Of a stretch of 64,000 nucleotides of DNA, positions 9,607 through 20,970 are shown in pieces. Position 1 is the stretch's first letter, and each line of letters starts with the position of its first letter. A model generated the notes under the pieces. The model ran no database searches, was not told the origin of the DNA, and saw only the letters and a program-made list of their open reading frames with translations. The translations under genes and the position numbers were made by a program. This stretch comes from Cricetomys ansorgei. Lineage: Eukaryota > Chordata > Mammalia > Rodentia > Nesomyidae. Location: assembly GCA_026225945.1 (NCBI GenBank), contig JAMJFZ010001657.1, forward strand, positions 1,786,501-1,850,500. Reading direction: 5' to 3'.

Positions 9607-9960
9607 GGTGTTGAGAAGAATCCGGTTGTGGCGTCTTACTTGCTGGTCAAGGCGGGCGCGACAGTACTGTCATCGGGATAGGTGTGTTCACTTTATCTTA
9701 ACTTTCTTGAGAAAAGGCATTTAGGTCTTGTATTGCCAAGTTGAGAATTACTATGCAATACTGTCAGCAGTTTATGCTTTCTCTTGGGACATCTCTTCTT
9801 GATAGATCCGATGTCTCTCTTCATCTGTCCAGTGGTCTCTGGATACTCTCAGGTGGATGTTTTTTGTTTCTTTCCTGAAAAGATGACTTCTCCCATGTGG
9901 GGCTAGGTCTCCACACTCTAGGCTATATCTCCTTTAGGGCAAAATGCTTAAACATTACCT

Positions 9961-10918
9961 TTTAAAATATTTTTTTTCTTTTTTTTTTGAAGTTAAAATA
10001 GCTAATTATCTGCAATATGTTTGGATATAGATATAGCCTATAATCAGATATATCCCCTTCTTTTTTAAAATTTAAAGCTGAAGTTTTATTTACCACATAT
10101 TATTTTAAAATCTATTAACCTGCCCTGGTCTTTTCAAAGCAGGGGCATGGTGGACCACAATGTCTTGTGGAGAATATAGTCCACACCATAACCAGGAACT
10201 ATTTAACAATCAATCTACAAACAAAAAATCCAAATACAAGCAAATAAATCATTTCCAACCAGAGAAAACCAGGTACCTTTCCTCCAAAGCTATGGAACCA
10301 GACTTGCCCAAGGATGCTGGTTAAGTCAGTGAGAATAGGGAATTGGATTTTCCCGGGGAGACATCTGCTGACAGCGCATGTTTGGTGACCAGCATTGTGC
10401 TCTTCCTACCTGGGAAAAGCACTATGGAGGGGAACGATGGGGTACAGAGGAGACCCACTGGTATGCGTAATGAGGTGAGCGTGCATGTGCTCCTCCTGGA
10501 CTTAGAGACACATTGGAAGGAAATAAGATAAGTTCATTTTGACCGAAGAACTTCTTGAACTATGAGTAACAAGCCCATCATATGAAGATTACCAAAAATA
10601 AAAAAAGCAAGGCAATATTAAAAGGGTAAAAAAGCTCAAGGGTAGAAACTAAATTTAAAATCAAATGCATAATGAGTGTTTCTGCAAACACTCCATGTTA
10701 CATAGTGTGGCTTCCCTGCAGCCACAATCACAGAACACACCCACACTTTACACCCTTACACATTGTACCAACAAACACTTCCTGCAACATCTCAGATCAA
10801 GTTAAAGACTCTTTCATGTTATGTACGTGTTTTTGCTGTGTATACAGTTGCCTGCTCTAGCAGAAACAATGTTTTGTTGTTGTTTTTGTTGCTGTTTTGG
10901 GTTTTTTGTTTGTTTGTT
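9961..10918. other. Unassigned, possibly more ERV-derived sequence, then single-copy
   Basis: About 9961-10260 is AT-rich with T-runs and may continue the minus-strand ERV remnant. 10340-10535 has a 62-residue plus-strand frame without any domain. T-rich DNA at 10872-10918 is the tail of the adjacent B1. Confidence 0.35.
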
Positions 10919-11056
10919 TGAGACAGGGTCTCTCTGTCGTAACTCTAGCTGCCCTGGAACTGACTCTGTAGACCAGGCTGGCCTCGAACTCCCAGTGATC
11001 CACCTGCCTCTGACTTCTGAGTGCTGGGATTAAAGGCTTGCGTCACCATGCCTGGC
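10919..11056 (-). repeat. B1 SINE, well preserved
   Basis: Near-complete antisense B1: gagacagggtctctctgt, tagaccaggctggcctcgaa, gtgctgggattaaaggc. The tail is a GTTT-rich run on the left. Confidence 0.95.
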
Positions 11057-11537
11057 TATTTTGCATTTTTTCATTACACTTTTCAGTTTTAAATTTTCCC
11101 AGAGCAAATAAACACTTTGTTTAACAAAATAAATAAGTGTGAAGATGAACCACCACGTCTTATTAAAAAGGAAGAGTAAGTAACCTATTTCAAACAATTT
11201 TCCTCCCAGCCACATGTACCAAGCGACCTTGTTAATCTTTATCCCATTGTTTATTCATAGCTGGAAGGGAGAGATAAAATTTCAGCTTCAGATTTATCAA
11301 AATTTTTTATCCCTTCAGATGAAATCAATGCTTTAAGCAGTTAATTGTCCAATTGTTGTTTACTTTTCAAAGGAATCTGGTTCTCTGGGGGAGTTTGTTT
11401 TACTCAATTCTTATTAGCAAAGAAATATCTCTAAGCTGATAGTCAATAATTATAGGACATGTTATGCGCTCAGTGTTATGAAAGACTTTTCTGAATTCCC
11501 TTATACCTGATTCAACTTTTTTTCCCCTTTGCTTCAA
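11057..11537. other. Single-copy stretch
   Basis: AT-rich; no repeat or exon recognised. Confidence 0.35.
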
Positions 11538-11641
11538 GTCAGGGTCTTGGTACATAGCCCAGACTGGCCTGGAGCTCTCGACTCTCCTAGCCCTTGCCTC
11601 TGAGTGCTGAAAATGTAGGAGTGTGCCATCACGCCTGGCCT
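11538..11641 (-). repeat. B1 SINE
   Basis: agtcagggtcttggtacata and cagactggcctggagctc are antisense B1, diverged. Confidence 0.75.
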
Positions 11642-11737
11642 GCTTCAACTGTCATTCAGGATTTTTTTAAATGATCTGATATTGAAGAGTTATGAACGAC
11701 TTCTTTAATATGCTTGGCTAAACAGCAGGTTCTACTG

Positions 11738-12020
11738 GAGCTGGGAAGATGGCTCAGTGAGTCAAAGTGTCCGCTATGAAACCATGAGGACCTGAGTTCA
11801 AATTCTCAGCACTGAACTAAAAAGCTGGGTGTGGCCTCCACACACAGCTATAACCCCAGCGCTATAGGGGTGGGGACAGGAGGAGCAACTTAGCTAGCTA
11901 CCTGCCAGTCGAGCTGCAGGCTCAGGGAGAAATCTTGTCTCAGGGAATAAGGTAGAGAGTGACAGAGCTGGACCCCCAGTGATCACCTCTGTTCTCCAAG
12001 AATGTGCACACAAATGGGAT
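11738..12020 (+). repeat. B4/RSINE-type composite SINE
   Basis: The head (gagctgggaagatggctcag, gaggacctgagttcaaattc) is joined to the body (aaagctgggtgtggcc) and the tail (agagagtgacagagctggac). About 283 bp, close to full length. Confidence 0.75.
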
Positions 12021-12062
12021 TACTCCAATTAGGCTTACGTGTGATTCCTTACATCTCCAAAT

Positions 12063-12090
12063 AAAAAAAAAAAAAAAAAAAAAAAAAAAA
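12063..12090 (+). repeat. Poly(A) run of 28
   Basis: An uninterrupted A28 follows caaat. It lies about 40 bp beyond the composite SINE and could be a later tail. Confidence 0.95.
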
Positions 12091-13834
12091 CATGGGCGTA
12101 TTCCAAACACTCACATGGTACCAAATATCCAGGGTTAAAAAGAAAGTAACCTGTTGAACACAGCCTCCCAAATGACAGTGCGTTTAGGCTTGTTTTCAAA
12201 TGTTCGTGGTGACTTTTTAAATCAAATAACTCCAACTCTGGTTTTACTATGCAAATACAAGACAAAACCCATCTAAATTTACAAACATTGCAGTTGCTTA
12301 CGGAATTCACTGTATTATACTTATATAGCCTTTGGATTATACACAGAAATCCTCTGGGCCTTTCCACTAGCATTTCTCCTTGAAACGGCGATCTGTGCTC
12401 ACGAACACAAAGGAAAGAGAATCCATCTCTGCCTTGAGCCTTCCACACCTCTGTCTAGCAAGCCGTGTGTCCACAGCATATGCTTCCACAAGCCACTCAG
12501 AAGGTTTGATTGAGACTTAGGCACGCGACAAATATTTGTGGAGTTAAATTAAGCTTCAGCAATTATTCTGTAAATCTTAAAGCATGGAGTCATTAGAAGG
12601 TTTAAAAAAAAAAGGATGGGTTTTCACTACAAAATCTGTCCAAACCCATCGCGGACGTCAGATGATAGTGGGGGCTGTTGTTGGTTATTTGGGGTTCGTT
12701 AAAGAGAGCCTTCTGATTGTTCCCGCAATCTCAGCTTTTTAAAGTCCCAGATTTCTAAGCTGTCTCGTTGGAGATAAATTCACTTCCTTAAGCCATCTGG
12801 TGGCTCCTACTTGTAACTACAGCATCCGCTCAGCAGACATGCCCAATGCATAAGGGCTCCGTCCTTTCCTGGCCATCCCTTACAGAGTATTGTAGTGAAA
12901 TGGTACCCAAGGAGTGAGCAGATATTAAAATTCCAAGAGAAATCTTAATGTTCTAACTCCAGAGAGACTTTCAAATAAGAACAACATGATAAAGACTGTG
13001 CGAGGAAGACTATGAGTGTATTCTATTCACGAAATAAGGCAAATCGTAGTGAGTGTTCTTTAATTACCAGGAGCCTAGATGTTGGAGTTATAAAAAACAA
13101 GTATGAGGAGACCTGTGCCATCAGGAAACACGGGCCAAATGGCAAAAGCAGCTGGGTGAGCGTGAGACTAGATATGCCACAAAGAGATGGGGAAGCTGCC
13201 AGCTACATCTCCTTCACCCCATACTCAACACCTATAGCTGGCTCCCTTCAAGAGCATGCAACGTACACCCAAACAGAATTTCTCTTTTAAAATCAGCTCA
13301 TAAGACAACAGAACTGCAAGTGTGTTGTACAGGACATCCCACCTTCCATATTCACATCTTAGTGCAATGCTTAACCCTGAACCCCTAACCAGGAGCATCA
13401 TGGTGATGCTCCTGAAATGAGAGACCAAGGGCCCCCATGTCGGTAAACAAGCTCCCAGGTACAGACCTAACTTAGCCAAATGCTCTCTCCTCCAAAGTCT
13501 CCTTCTCTTGGAGGAGAGAGGACAGGAAATGGAGCACAAAGCCTGCTTGCCAGGCCATAGCCACTTAGGCTCTGCCTTCACCCCTACAGAACTTCTCTCA
13601 CAGAGAGGGAAAAGGTCACTCCAGCCTTAGAAAGGCATAGGAGGGTCTGGGGGCCTTGAAGTTTGAAGCAATTTCAGAAAAGCAGATAGATTTCCACGGT
13701 CTGGAACAGGATGCAGCTATCTTGCTCCCAGAGGCAAACATGCCGGTGAGGTATAGAGAAGCAAGGCCCATTCGGTAGCTGCAGGAAACCAGCATGTAAG
13801 AAGAAAGCAATAAAGCTATGGCTGTAAAGTTAGC
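12091..13834. other. Long repeat-poor stretch
   Basis: No SINE, LTR or LINE is recognised over 1.7 kb, which is unusual for this window. The minus frame 12448..12035 is closed by the poly(A)-derived Phe run and is not credible. The frames at 13012-13290 (plus) and 13581..13225 (minus) lack recognisable domains. The part at 12500-13000 is a conserved-element candidate. Confidence 0.45.
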
Positions 13835-13835
13835 T

Positions 13836-13945
13836 GGGGGCCAGAGGGGTGGCACACGCCTGTAATGCCAGCACCTGGGATGCAGAGGCAGGGGGATTGG
13901 CAGTTTAAGGCCAGCCTGGGCTACGTAGTGAGGTTAGAAACAACA
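13836..13945 (+). repeat. B1 SINE
   Basis: ggtggcacacgcctgtaatg, gatgcagaggcagggggat and ggccagcctgggctacgtag are B1 landmarks. Confidence 0.9.
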
Positions 13946-15594
13946 ACAGAAAGTGGGCAGGGGCCTCCTCCAGGGGTAGCGTGTGACTGACATGTCCCGA
14001 GGATACCCAACTAGTAATGGAGCCACTGTGTGACTCTAAAGTGGGACAATGACATAATGTCATCATTGACACTGGCACTGCACTGAATGGATGCATAAGA
14101 AGACTTAGAAAGCCTTCTAGGGTGTTAGCACACTCCAGACCAGACTTTACAAGAGATTCCAGGTGAAGAAGCAGCCATGGAACTGCAGAGATTACTGAGC
14201 AGAATTACAGGTCTTCGTGACTTGGGCGTAAAGGGCTTGGCACAACACTGGGGCTGTAGCTCAGTGGAAGAGCTCTTACCTGATATGCCTGAGTCCTATT
14301 CTAGAAAGACAATGTAGAAGAATCTAAGATGATTCCCAGGTTTGTGGTCTATAGAGCAAACGGGAGAACTTCACTGAGATTCTCCAGGCACTTTGTGCTG
14401 AGAGAGGCAACAGGCTGGGTAGGCAAGCATGAAGAGCCACAGAGTTAATTAGTCAGTTCTGGAAGCAGTCACACCAGCGTCCCCAAGGGGCTGTGCCAAT
14501 GCACCACATGTGGCAGGATATGCAGGTCTGACACACTGAAGCAGGTCAAGGCAGAAGGTATAGATTTGGAGCAGATCAAAACCAATGCTGTGAGAAAAGG
14601 AAGTATTTGTTGGTGACCAATGCCCACGCTGAGATGTGTGCAAGTCGAATTACACTTTGAAGGAAGAAGTACACATATTCCTGTAAAACCAGTGCATTCA
14701 GATAACCAGGCAGGAGGGTGAACAGCTGAGAATCTTCTGCAGAGCCTAGAAATGACTCTGGGGAAGGAGACATGGGAAGGCTCAGTGAGGATGCAGATCC
14801 GGAGTCACAGAGATGCTACGGAGAGTTCTAAAAATAAGAATTTCCATTGTGTGTGTCTGACTGCATGAGCATCCCATGGACGATCAGAGCAATTGTCATC
14901 CTCACCCTGAGCTGGCTGTCACTTCTCATCTTTACCCTTGACTAGAGCACTGAGCCCTGGACCCAGCCAGCACTAGGGATGCAGATAAGAAGGGACTGGG
15001 GAGGTGTGGAGGTAAAAAAAAAAAAAAGGGGGGGCCTGTCTTTTTCTGGCTCTCACAAACCACAGGGAAATCCTACTCAAAGTCTCCCTGGGGAAATAAC
15101 AGCACGATGCTTCAGCTGGACCTTTAAATTAAAAGGCTACCTGATTCTTCATGGGGCGAGAGGATTGTTTCTCTTTCATCAATAAGTCAATTTTTCCCCT
15201 CTCATCTTCTATCCTATTGCAGTTTAGAAGAAATTCATTTCAGTTAATATGAAAATGAAAGGCCAGAAATTATGAAGGGTGCCTAGGGAAGCCATTGCAG
15301 TGATTCACTGAATCTGTCTGTTACTTGAGGTTTCAATAATACACTTATTTTTCTGTCATTTAAATGCTCTCGACATCCATCTGCTCATGGAACCAAGATC
15401 AACATCTTAGCCTTATAAAGAATGTACTAATGGCAGAAGACTGAGCCCTCTATTAATATTAAAAGCTCCATGTCACTTTCAGAGAGTCAGTAGGGACTGT
15501 CCTAAAGGGTGGAGTGATGTCCATACAAGAATAGTATTGGCATGAATCTGATCCCTATGGGGAAAAAATCTCAGCCCACCAGGTCAGCTGTGGT
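13946..15594. other. Mostly single-copy, one ID element
   Basis: Only the ID element at 14250-14305 is recognised. An A13/G7 run lies at 15014-15033. Confidence 0.4.
14250..14305 (+). repeat. ID SINE
   Basis: ggggctgtagctcagtggaa and agagctcttacctga match the tRNA-Ala-derived ID head. Confidence 0.8.
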
Positions 15595-15660
15595 TCCTTT
15601 CTACACGTACACACATACACACATGCATGTGCACATACACATATACACACACACATGTTC
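15595..15660 (+). repeat. CA-rich simple repeat
   Basis: Imperfect acacatac/acatgc units. Confidence 0.85.
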
Positions 15661-15704
15661 TGAGCTAACCTTAGATGGATGGATAAACAAAAAGTAGAAA
15701 CTTT

Positions 15705-15734
15705 GCTCTCTCTCTCTCTTTCTCTCTCTCTCTC
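15705..15734 (+). repeat. (TC)n microsatellite
   Basis: About 15 TC units with one TTT interruption. Confidence 0.95.
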
Positions 15735-15737
15735 ATA

Positions 15738-15842
15738 TTTGTTTGTTTTATGAAACAGTATCTCATGTAGCCCAGGCTGGCCTTGAACTTCTGTTCCTCC
15801 TGCATCGGCCTACAAAGTGTTGTAAGCATCATGCCCAGCTCC
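15738..15842 (-). repeat. B1 SINE
   Basis: atgtagcccaggctggcctt and gaacttctgttcctcctgca mark antisense B1. Confidence 0.85.
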
Positions 15843-15883
15843 AGATAAGACCAATTTCTTACAATAAAACACTTGGTAGTAAG

Positions 15884-15990
15884 GCCAGAGAGTTGGCTCC
15901 GCATGTAAAAAGTGTTTTCCTCCCCTAAGCTTGATGACCTGAGCTTCATTCTTGGAAACCCACACAACAGGAGAGACGTGACTCTGGAAT
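15884..15990 (+). repeat. B3A-type SINE, diverged
   Basis: gccagagagttggctccgca and tgatgacctgagcttcattc match the B3A head. Confidence 0.65.
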
Positions 15991-16737
15991 TTAAGGGGTG
16001 TGCCACCACACCACCACACTTGGCTTCCTTGTCAATGTTCCTAAAAGTCTTCAGGTGATTTTGTTCGGATCATTTTCTACCTGTGGATAGGGAGGTGGTG
16101 GGGACAGCACTGTGGCTTCTCCACCTACCAGTGCCTTTTCACTACTTTTTCCTGCCTGGGTGAATTTCAGCATTTTCTTTATGCAGGTCTGCATTTGAAT
16201 GGCTTTCATTCATTGTTATTTCACATCAGCTTGTTACATTTCAAATGTATCCCAAAGAACAAGTCAGAGTGTTGTGTTTATCAGGACACTTAAGAAATAG
16301 AAATATTTCTATCATGGTTTTTTTCTTAAAACCATGGGGTGCAATAGTCATCTTCTGTTAGGAAGAGATGGCTCCGTCTATAAACTGTATTTTGGTTGCT
16401 TTATGAAAATACTCACAAAATCATAAGGCAACCACAGCAACCGTCGCTTTGTGAAGAGCACAGCCTTTCAGATCGATCTAATTTCCATCTAGAGCAGGCT
16501 CGCTGACTGCTAGACAAGGGCAAAGAATTTGGTGTGAAATAACAGGATTTCAGGAAGCCTTCATCCTGACGGATGCAATCCTGCCACAGTGCACGTGGTT
16601 GTGCACGTTGTTGGGAAAGCCACGCCTGCAAAAAGGACAGCTTCTTCAACTCCGTACTTATTTTAGCTAAATTAAAAGGAAATATGGTCTGTAGCAAATG
16701 TGCACTTGCAGAACTCAAATGGTAGTTTTTAAACTTT
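15991..16737. other. Single-copy stretch
   Basis: No repeat or exon recognised. The minus frame 16718..16413 (101 residues) has no identifiable domain. Confidence 0.35.
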
Positions 16738-16885
16738 GTTACGAGTGTGTGTGCACAAGCACGGCTCAGTCCACAGGTGGAGGTCAGACAAGAGCTTCAT
16801 GGAGTCAGTTCTCTCCTTGCACCTTTATGTGGGTCCAGAGTTCAAACTCAGGGTCATCAGGTTCATGTAGCAAGTACCTTTTCAT
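16738..16885 (-). repeat. B3A-type SINE
   Basis: gtggaggtcagacaagagct and tttatgtgggtccagagttc are antisense B3A. Confidence 0.75.
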
Positions 16886-17050
16886 GAAACTGCCTCCATG
16901 TGGGAACATAGGGTAACCTAGCTCCATGCTTTCTGGGCTTTGGTCACTCAAATTTGCCTTCAGGATAAACTGTACCTCTCATTCCCTTTGAGGTGAGAGT
17001 TGTAGTTTGTGGAGGGTTTGGTTTTCGGTTTGTTTGTTGGTAGGTTGTTT

Positions 17051-17073
17051 TTTGTTTGTTTGTTTGTTTGTTT
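17051..17073 (+). repeat. (GTTT)n run
   Basis: Five to six GTTT units in T-rich surroundings. Confidence 0.8.
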
Positions 17074-17324
17074 TGGATCAACACTAAGGAAATGTATGCT
17101 CAGAAGATATAAATGTGAGGCCTCTTTTCAGAAATTATTAAGGATTTCAAGACGCTAGCAGTGTGAGGTCCTGTGCGGCTGCATACCCTGCACACTCATG
17201 ATGAAGCTGACCCTCATTTACACAACAGAAATGAACACATGTGTCACACCAAGATACATGCGCAAATGTTCATATGACCTGAAAGTCTCTGTTCCCTAAT
17301 TTTCATCCCTCTTCCTCCTCCTGC

Positions 17325-17790
17325 CCACAGAAGTGATGGTTTTAGAAAATGGGGCCTTGGGCATATAACTAGGTCATAAGGAAGAACTCTTACTAACAGG
17401 ATAAGCGCCCTTAGGAAAGAGATGTCAGAGAGATGGCTAGTCCCTTCCATGATTTCCCAGGTAGTTTGGAAATGAATGGGTCTGCCTAGTCCCCCAGGCC
17501 CATCACAGGTCAGAGTGCAAGGTCCTTCACAGACAGAACAATGCCAAGGCTCCATGCCTGAATCCAAGAATATCACCTGGTGTGGACTGTGATGGCCTCT
17601 CCTCCAGAAGGGTATAGAAGTTACGATACTATGGCTCACTCTTGCCCTTCCGCCCTCTGGTAACTCAATAATGAAGCCTTGCATGGTGTTGCTGATTTGG
17701 TCTGACTTCCAAGTCTCCAGAACCATGAGCTAGCAAATTTTCACATATTCTAAATTACCATTCTGTGGCACTCAGTTATAGCAGTGTGAA
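17325..17790 (+). mobile_element. MLT1-type MaLR LTR, ancient
   Basis: Order and wording fit an eroded MLT1: gggccttgggcatataacta/ggtcat near the front, cttccaagtctccagaacca/tgagc and tagcagtgtgaaacagccc at the end. The minus frame 17726..17244 is a shadow of this element. Confidence 0.6.
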
Positions 17791-18519
17791 ACAGCCCAGC
17801 TGCTATCCCTCCCTGGCTGTCGCCAAGTCTACCTCCCAATAGGCTGGAGCCACACACAGGACTTCAGGAATTTTAGAGCATTGATTCTCCCGAACAGAGA
17901 GAAAGGACATCCTGTTTGCTTGTGAATACTTTAAGTTCCTTCAAGAGAAGTCACAGCATTTTGCTTTCAAATGTATAGAATGGACCATGCATTAGCCAAA
18001 TCCTTATAGAGCATCAACAATTTTAAGTGATTCCTCCTGTTTCTGGCAGGGGGAGGAAATTAGAAACAAGCAACAGAACGTGCCTCCGTGGGGCAGGCCA
18101 AATCCTAGTTCACCATGAGAACAGAGTGCACCAAGACTCTCAGAATATGAGGAAGACAAGAAGTCCGGGGCATCTCCCTTCAATGAGGTGAGATTGCAGG
18201 CTTTCTCATCATGGCACAGTGGGACCATTGGCACAGGCTTAGAGAACTGCCCCCATGAAAGACAGGGAAATTCCCACCCAAGTCCCTTCAGTTTTCTTGA
18301 TGGCTTCCTAGACTGTAGGAGTACATTTGTTGAGGTTGCAGGAAGCTATTGGGTGGCTCTTTCCCTAGAAAAAAGGAGATGTCACATTCACCTCAGAGGA
18401 GGCTGCTTCTCTAAGGAACACACAACCCTATGTACCCTGTCTTCCTCCGCCTGCCACTCTCCGAGCTGCCCCCAGTATGCTGCCATACTCTGCCTTTTGA
18501 AAAGAAGGAGGTATGTCAC
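17791..18519. other. Single-copy stretch with a 131-codon frame
   Basis: The plus frame 18188-18583 runs into the MaLR LTR at 18520, so it is unlikely to be a gene. No domain recognised. Confidence 0.35.
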
Positions 18520-18886
18520 TGCCCTGGTCTGGATATGGTTTGTGCTCATGTGCAGCAAGTCTGGTCCTCAGCACAGAGATTAGAGGAGGAGGTGGTGGGA
18601 CCTTAAGAGGTGGGGCTTAAGGTAAAGCAATCAGGCTATTGTCATGCTGCTCTCAGAAGAGAATACTGTGCTTACAGGGACCCCTGAGAAGGGTTGTTAT
18701 GAAAGAACTCCTCCCTGACTGTGATCCCTCATTCATTCACCAAGAAGCCATTGATGGGCTGGACAAATGCAGCCACCCAATCTGGACTTTTCAGCCTCCA
18801 AACTGTGAGCTAAACAAACTCTTTGTCTTTATAGCATTACCCATACTCCGGTATTTTGTTACAGCAACAGAAAATAGAATCACACA
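18520..18886 (+). mobile_element. MST-type MaLR LTR
   Basis: gtctggatatggtttgtgct, aggtggtgggaccttaagag, ggtggggcttaaggtaaagc, aactgtgagctaaacaaact and ggtattttgttacagcaaca are in the family order. About 367 bp, near full length. Confidence 0.85.
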
Positions 18887-18892
18887 GAACTA

Positions 18893-19065
18893 ATGTGAGT
18901 TGAACACCTACTGTGTGCCAAAGAGGATTGTATGTAAAATGTCCTCATTTCTTTCTCCTCACAGCACTGTAACATAGACTTCATTGTCTTCTCACCAAGA
19001 AGCCTGATGGCTTCCTCCAATATAGGATGTAAATACACTGGCAAAGCACTTTGCAAATGTAGGCC
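18893..19065 (+). repeat. MIR SINE
   Basis: gttgaacacctactgtgtgc (18900 region) and gcaaagcactttgcaaatgt (19030-19060) are the MIR 5' core and 3' end. Confidence 0.65.
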
Positions 19066-19109
19066 ATTAGAAGCAAAGGCACCCAGATGCCAAAGTGACT
19101 ATCACAGCT

Positions 19110-19290
19110 TCACGTTTGTTTCCTAAAACAATATGTGGAAATCCCACCCTCAAACCTTTGGAGTTAGAGTTATTGCAGATTGCATTGGTTAAGACAAGGT
19201 GGTATTGGAACTGCATGGGGCTCCTGACTAGTATGACTGGTGGTACCCTAGGCTAATGATGTTGAAGATTTGACCATGCGAAGATGGAGG
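19110..19290 (+). mobile_element. MLT1-like LTR fragment
   Basis: tattgcagattgcattggtt/aagacaaggtggtattgga and tgaccatgcgaagatggagg recall MLT1. The 3' boundary is uncertain. Confidence 0.5.
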
Positions 19291-20486
19291 CATATTGGAA
19301 TAACAGAACTGTAAACCTGGGGGTGTCAAGACCACCACTACCAGCTCAAATGTGACAGAGACAAGGCTCTTAACAGTCTCCAAGGGAGAGTCTCCAGGGG
19401 AGACTCTGGATATCTGTGGAGGCCCTGTGGATACCTTAACTTGGCCTCACTGGGGTTGTACTATTGTTGATAACTTTCATGTTAGACCCTCCTCAGTGTT
19501 GGGATTGACCCTCCATGTTCCCACAGCACCCTGAGCAACCTTCTACAGACTGCTTCTGTTGTCCACTGTATACTGAGAATAAAGACCCAGGCATAAATTG
19601 TGGGTGGTCTTTTGTTCATCACTGTGCCTTACAGATTGTAGAATTCCCAATACCCAGGATCTGTCAAACTACAGGATCCATATGTGGGGACTAAAGTGAG
19701 CAGCCCCAGCTGTCTTAAAGTTTAATGACAAGTTCAAGAACACTTCTGAATAACCCTCTCATGCTCTTGTCGGGCAGAGTAACACCGTGGCTCAAAGAAG
19801 ATTTTGTGCTTGCATTCTGTGTTTTACAGCACCGGCTTTAACAGAGAGGCTGCAGGGCTTACCCTACTCATTTCTTCACAGTTTATTATGCGGAAAAACA
19901 TGAGCCTTCTGTTTTCTTGCATTGTTAACTTGGCACCTCATTTCACGTATAGGACTTGCATTAAAAGACACTACCCTCTGGGAGTTAATCAGCCATTTAA
20001 AGAGTAAAAGTACTTTACAATCTGAAGGCTCTTGTAGCTCATCTTCTGTGAAGAATGGCGCTATAGGCCAGGTGCACAGAAAGACTTCTGAGCTGGGTGT
20101 CTGATCCTTCAACCTTCCCTCAAACAAGAGGGTGGTGTCGGCAGAGATCCACTTCAAAGATGTTGATAGTGCTCAGGTGACTCATTCAGGGTCATAGGGA
20201 TGGTAAAGAGAGAACCCTACCTCTCTGACTTAAATCAGGATATTTCCCACCCAATACATTTATACATTCTTTCATGTTAATTGACAATAATCATTATATG
20301 CATTACGTACGGCATGATGTTTTGAAGTATGTAAACATTGCCGAATAGCTAAATCAAGCTAATTAGCATATGCATTATCTCTCATTTTAATTTTTTACGA
20401 TGAGGACATATAAAAAAGTCAAGAGTTTTTAAGGAACTTCTTTTCAGGTTCTCTAAGCAATAGAATATTAAAGAAAACAATTTCCT
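19291..20486. other. Unassigned stretch
   Basis: An aataaa at 19579-19584 follows a C/T-rich segment and may be the end of an old LTR. The rest looks single-copy. Overlapping short frames on both strands at 19804-20157 have no domain. Confidence 0.35.
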
Positions 20487-20680
20487 GGGGCTGGAGAGAT
20501 GGCTCAATGTTTAAGAGCACTGGCTGCTCTTTCAGAGGACCTGGGTTCAACTGCCAGCACAAACATGGCAGCTCACATTTGTCTGTAACTTCAGTTCCAA
20601 AGGATCCGACACCCTCACACCAATGCACGTAAAATAAATTATTATAAAGTAAACTTAAATAAATTATTTTTTTAAAAAAA
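20487..20680 (+). repeat. B3-type SINE
   Basis: ggggctggagagatggctca, aggacctgggttcaactgcc and gtctgtaacttcagttcc are diagnostic; an AT-rich tail ends it. Confidence 0.9.
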
Positions 20681-20970
20681 TAACAATTTTTTCCCCACCA
20701 AACATTTAGAATTTGTTTGGTTTTGGTTTTGTTCTAATTCTTTGAAAATCTCACACATGTATACACGCTCGGCTCTGGGCGACATTCTTCCTAGATAGCC
20801 TATGGAAGGCTACACAGTGGCCCCGGTGACACTCATTCATTTTAGGGATGCCCCTTAGAAGATGCAGATCTCCAGAACATGACCGAGGAACAAGTCTCTC
20901 AAGTACTACCTCTAGTGGCAATTCCTCCCCTTTGAAACAGGTGACCGGACTGAGCACTAATGTTTTAGTG

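Larger units (their letters stand above)
9339..9663 (+). mobile_element. IAP-like (ERVK class) solo LTR
   Basis: The 325-bp LTR begins TGTAGGACGCC and ends GGGCGCGACA. It is flanked by an exact 6-bp duplication GTACTG (9333-9338 and 9664-9669), the duplication length used by IAP-like elements. U3 has a perfect aagatggcgcc YY1-type site (9366-9376). A TATA box (tatataa) lies at 9539-9545 and AATAAA at 9601-9606, followed by an IAP-like end (agaatccggttgtggcg). CpG is far denser than in the surrounding DNA. No internal sequence follows, so this is a recombined solo LTR. Confidence 0.9.
8523..9960 (-). pseudogene. ERV internal remnant (3' region, env-like position), broken
   Basis: The minus strand reads into the 3' LTR at 8522 through a polypurine tract (aaaagggaggaga, complement of 8523-8535), the standard ERV 3' arrangement. 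The segment continues to at least 9960 once the LTR inserted at 9339-9663 is removed. The longest minus reading frame here (8877..8614) is 87 residues with no domain I can name, and the region has many stops. Position next to the 3' LTR suggests env-derived sequence, but this is inference. The proviral 5' half and 5' LTR are not visible. Confidence 0.5.

Noticed and set aside
14250..14305. tRNA gene candidate from A- and B-box-like sequence
   Set aside because: It is an ID SINE derived from tRNA-Ala, without a complete cloverleaf. The same holds for B2/B3 heads elsewhere.
17244..17726. 160-codon minus frame
   Set aside because: It is antisense to an eroded MLT1-type LTR and shows no domain.
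18188..18583. 131-codon plus frame
   Set aside because: It reads into a MaLR LTR and contains no recognised domain.
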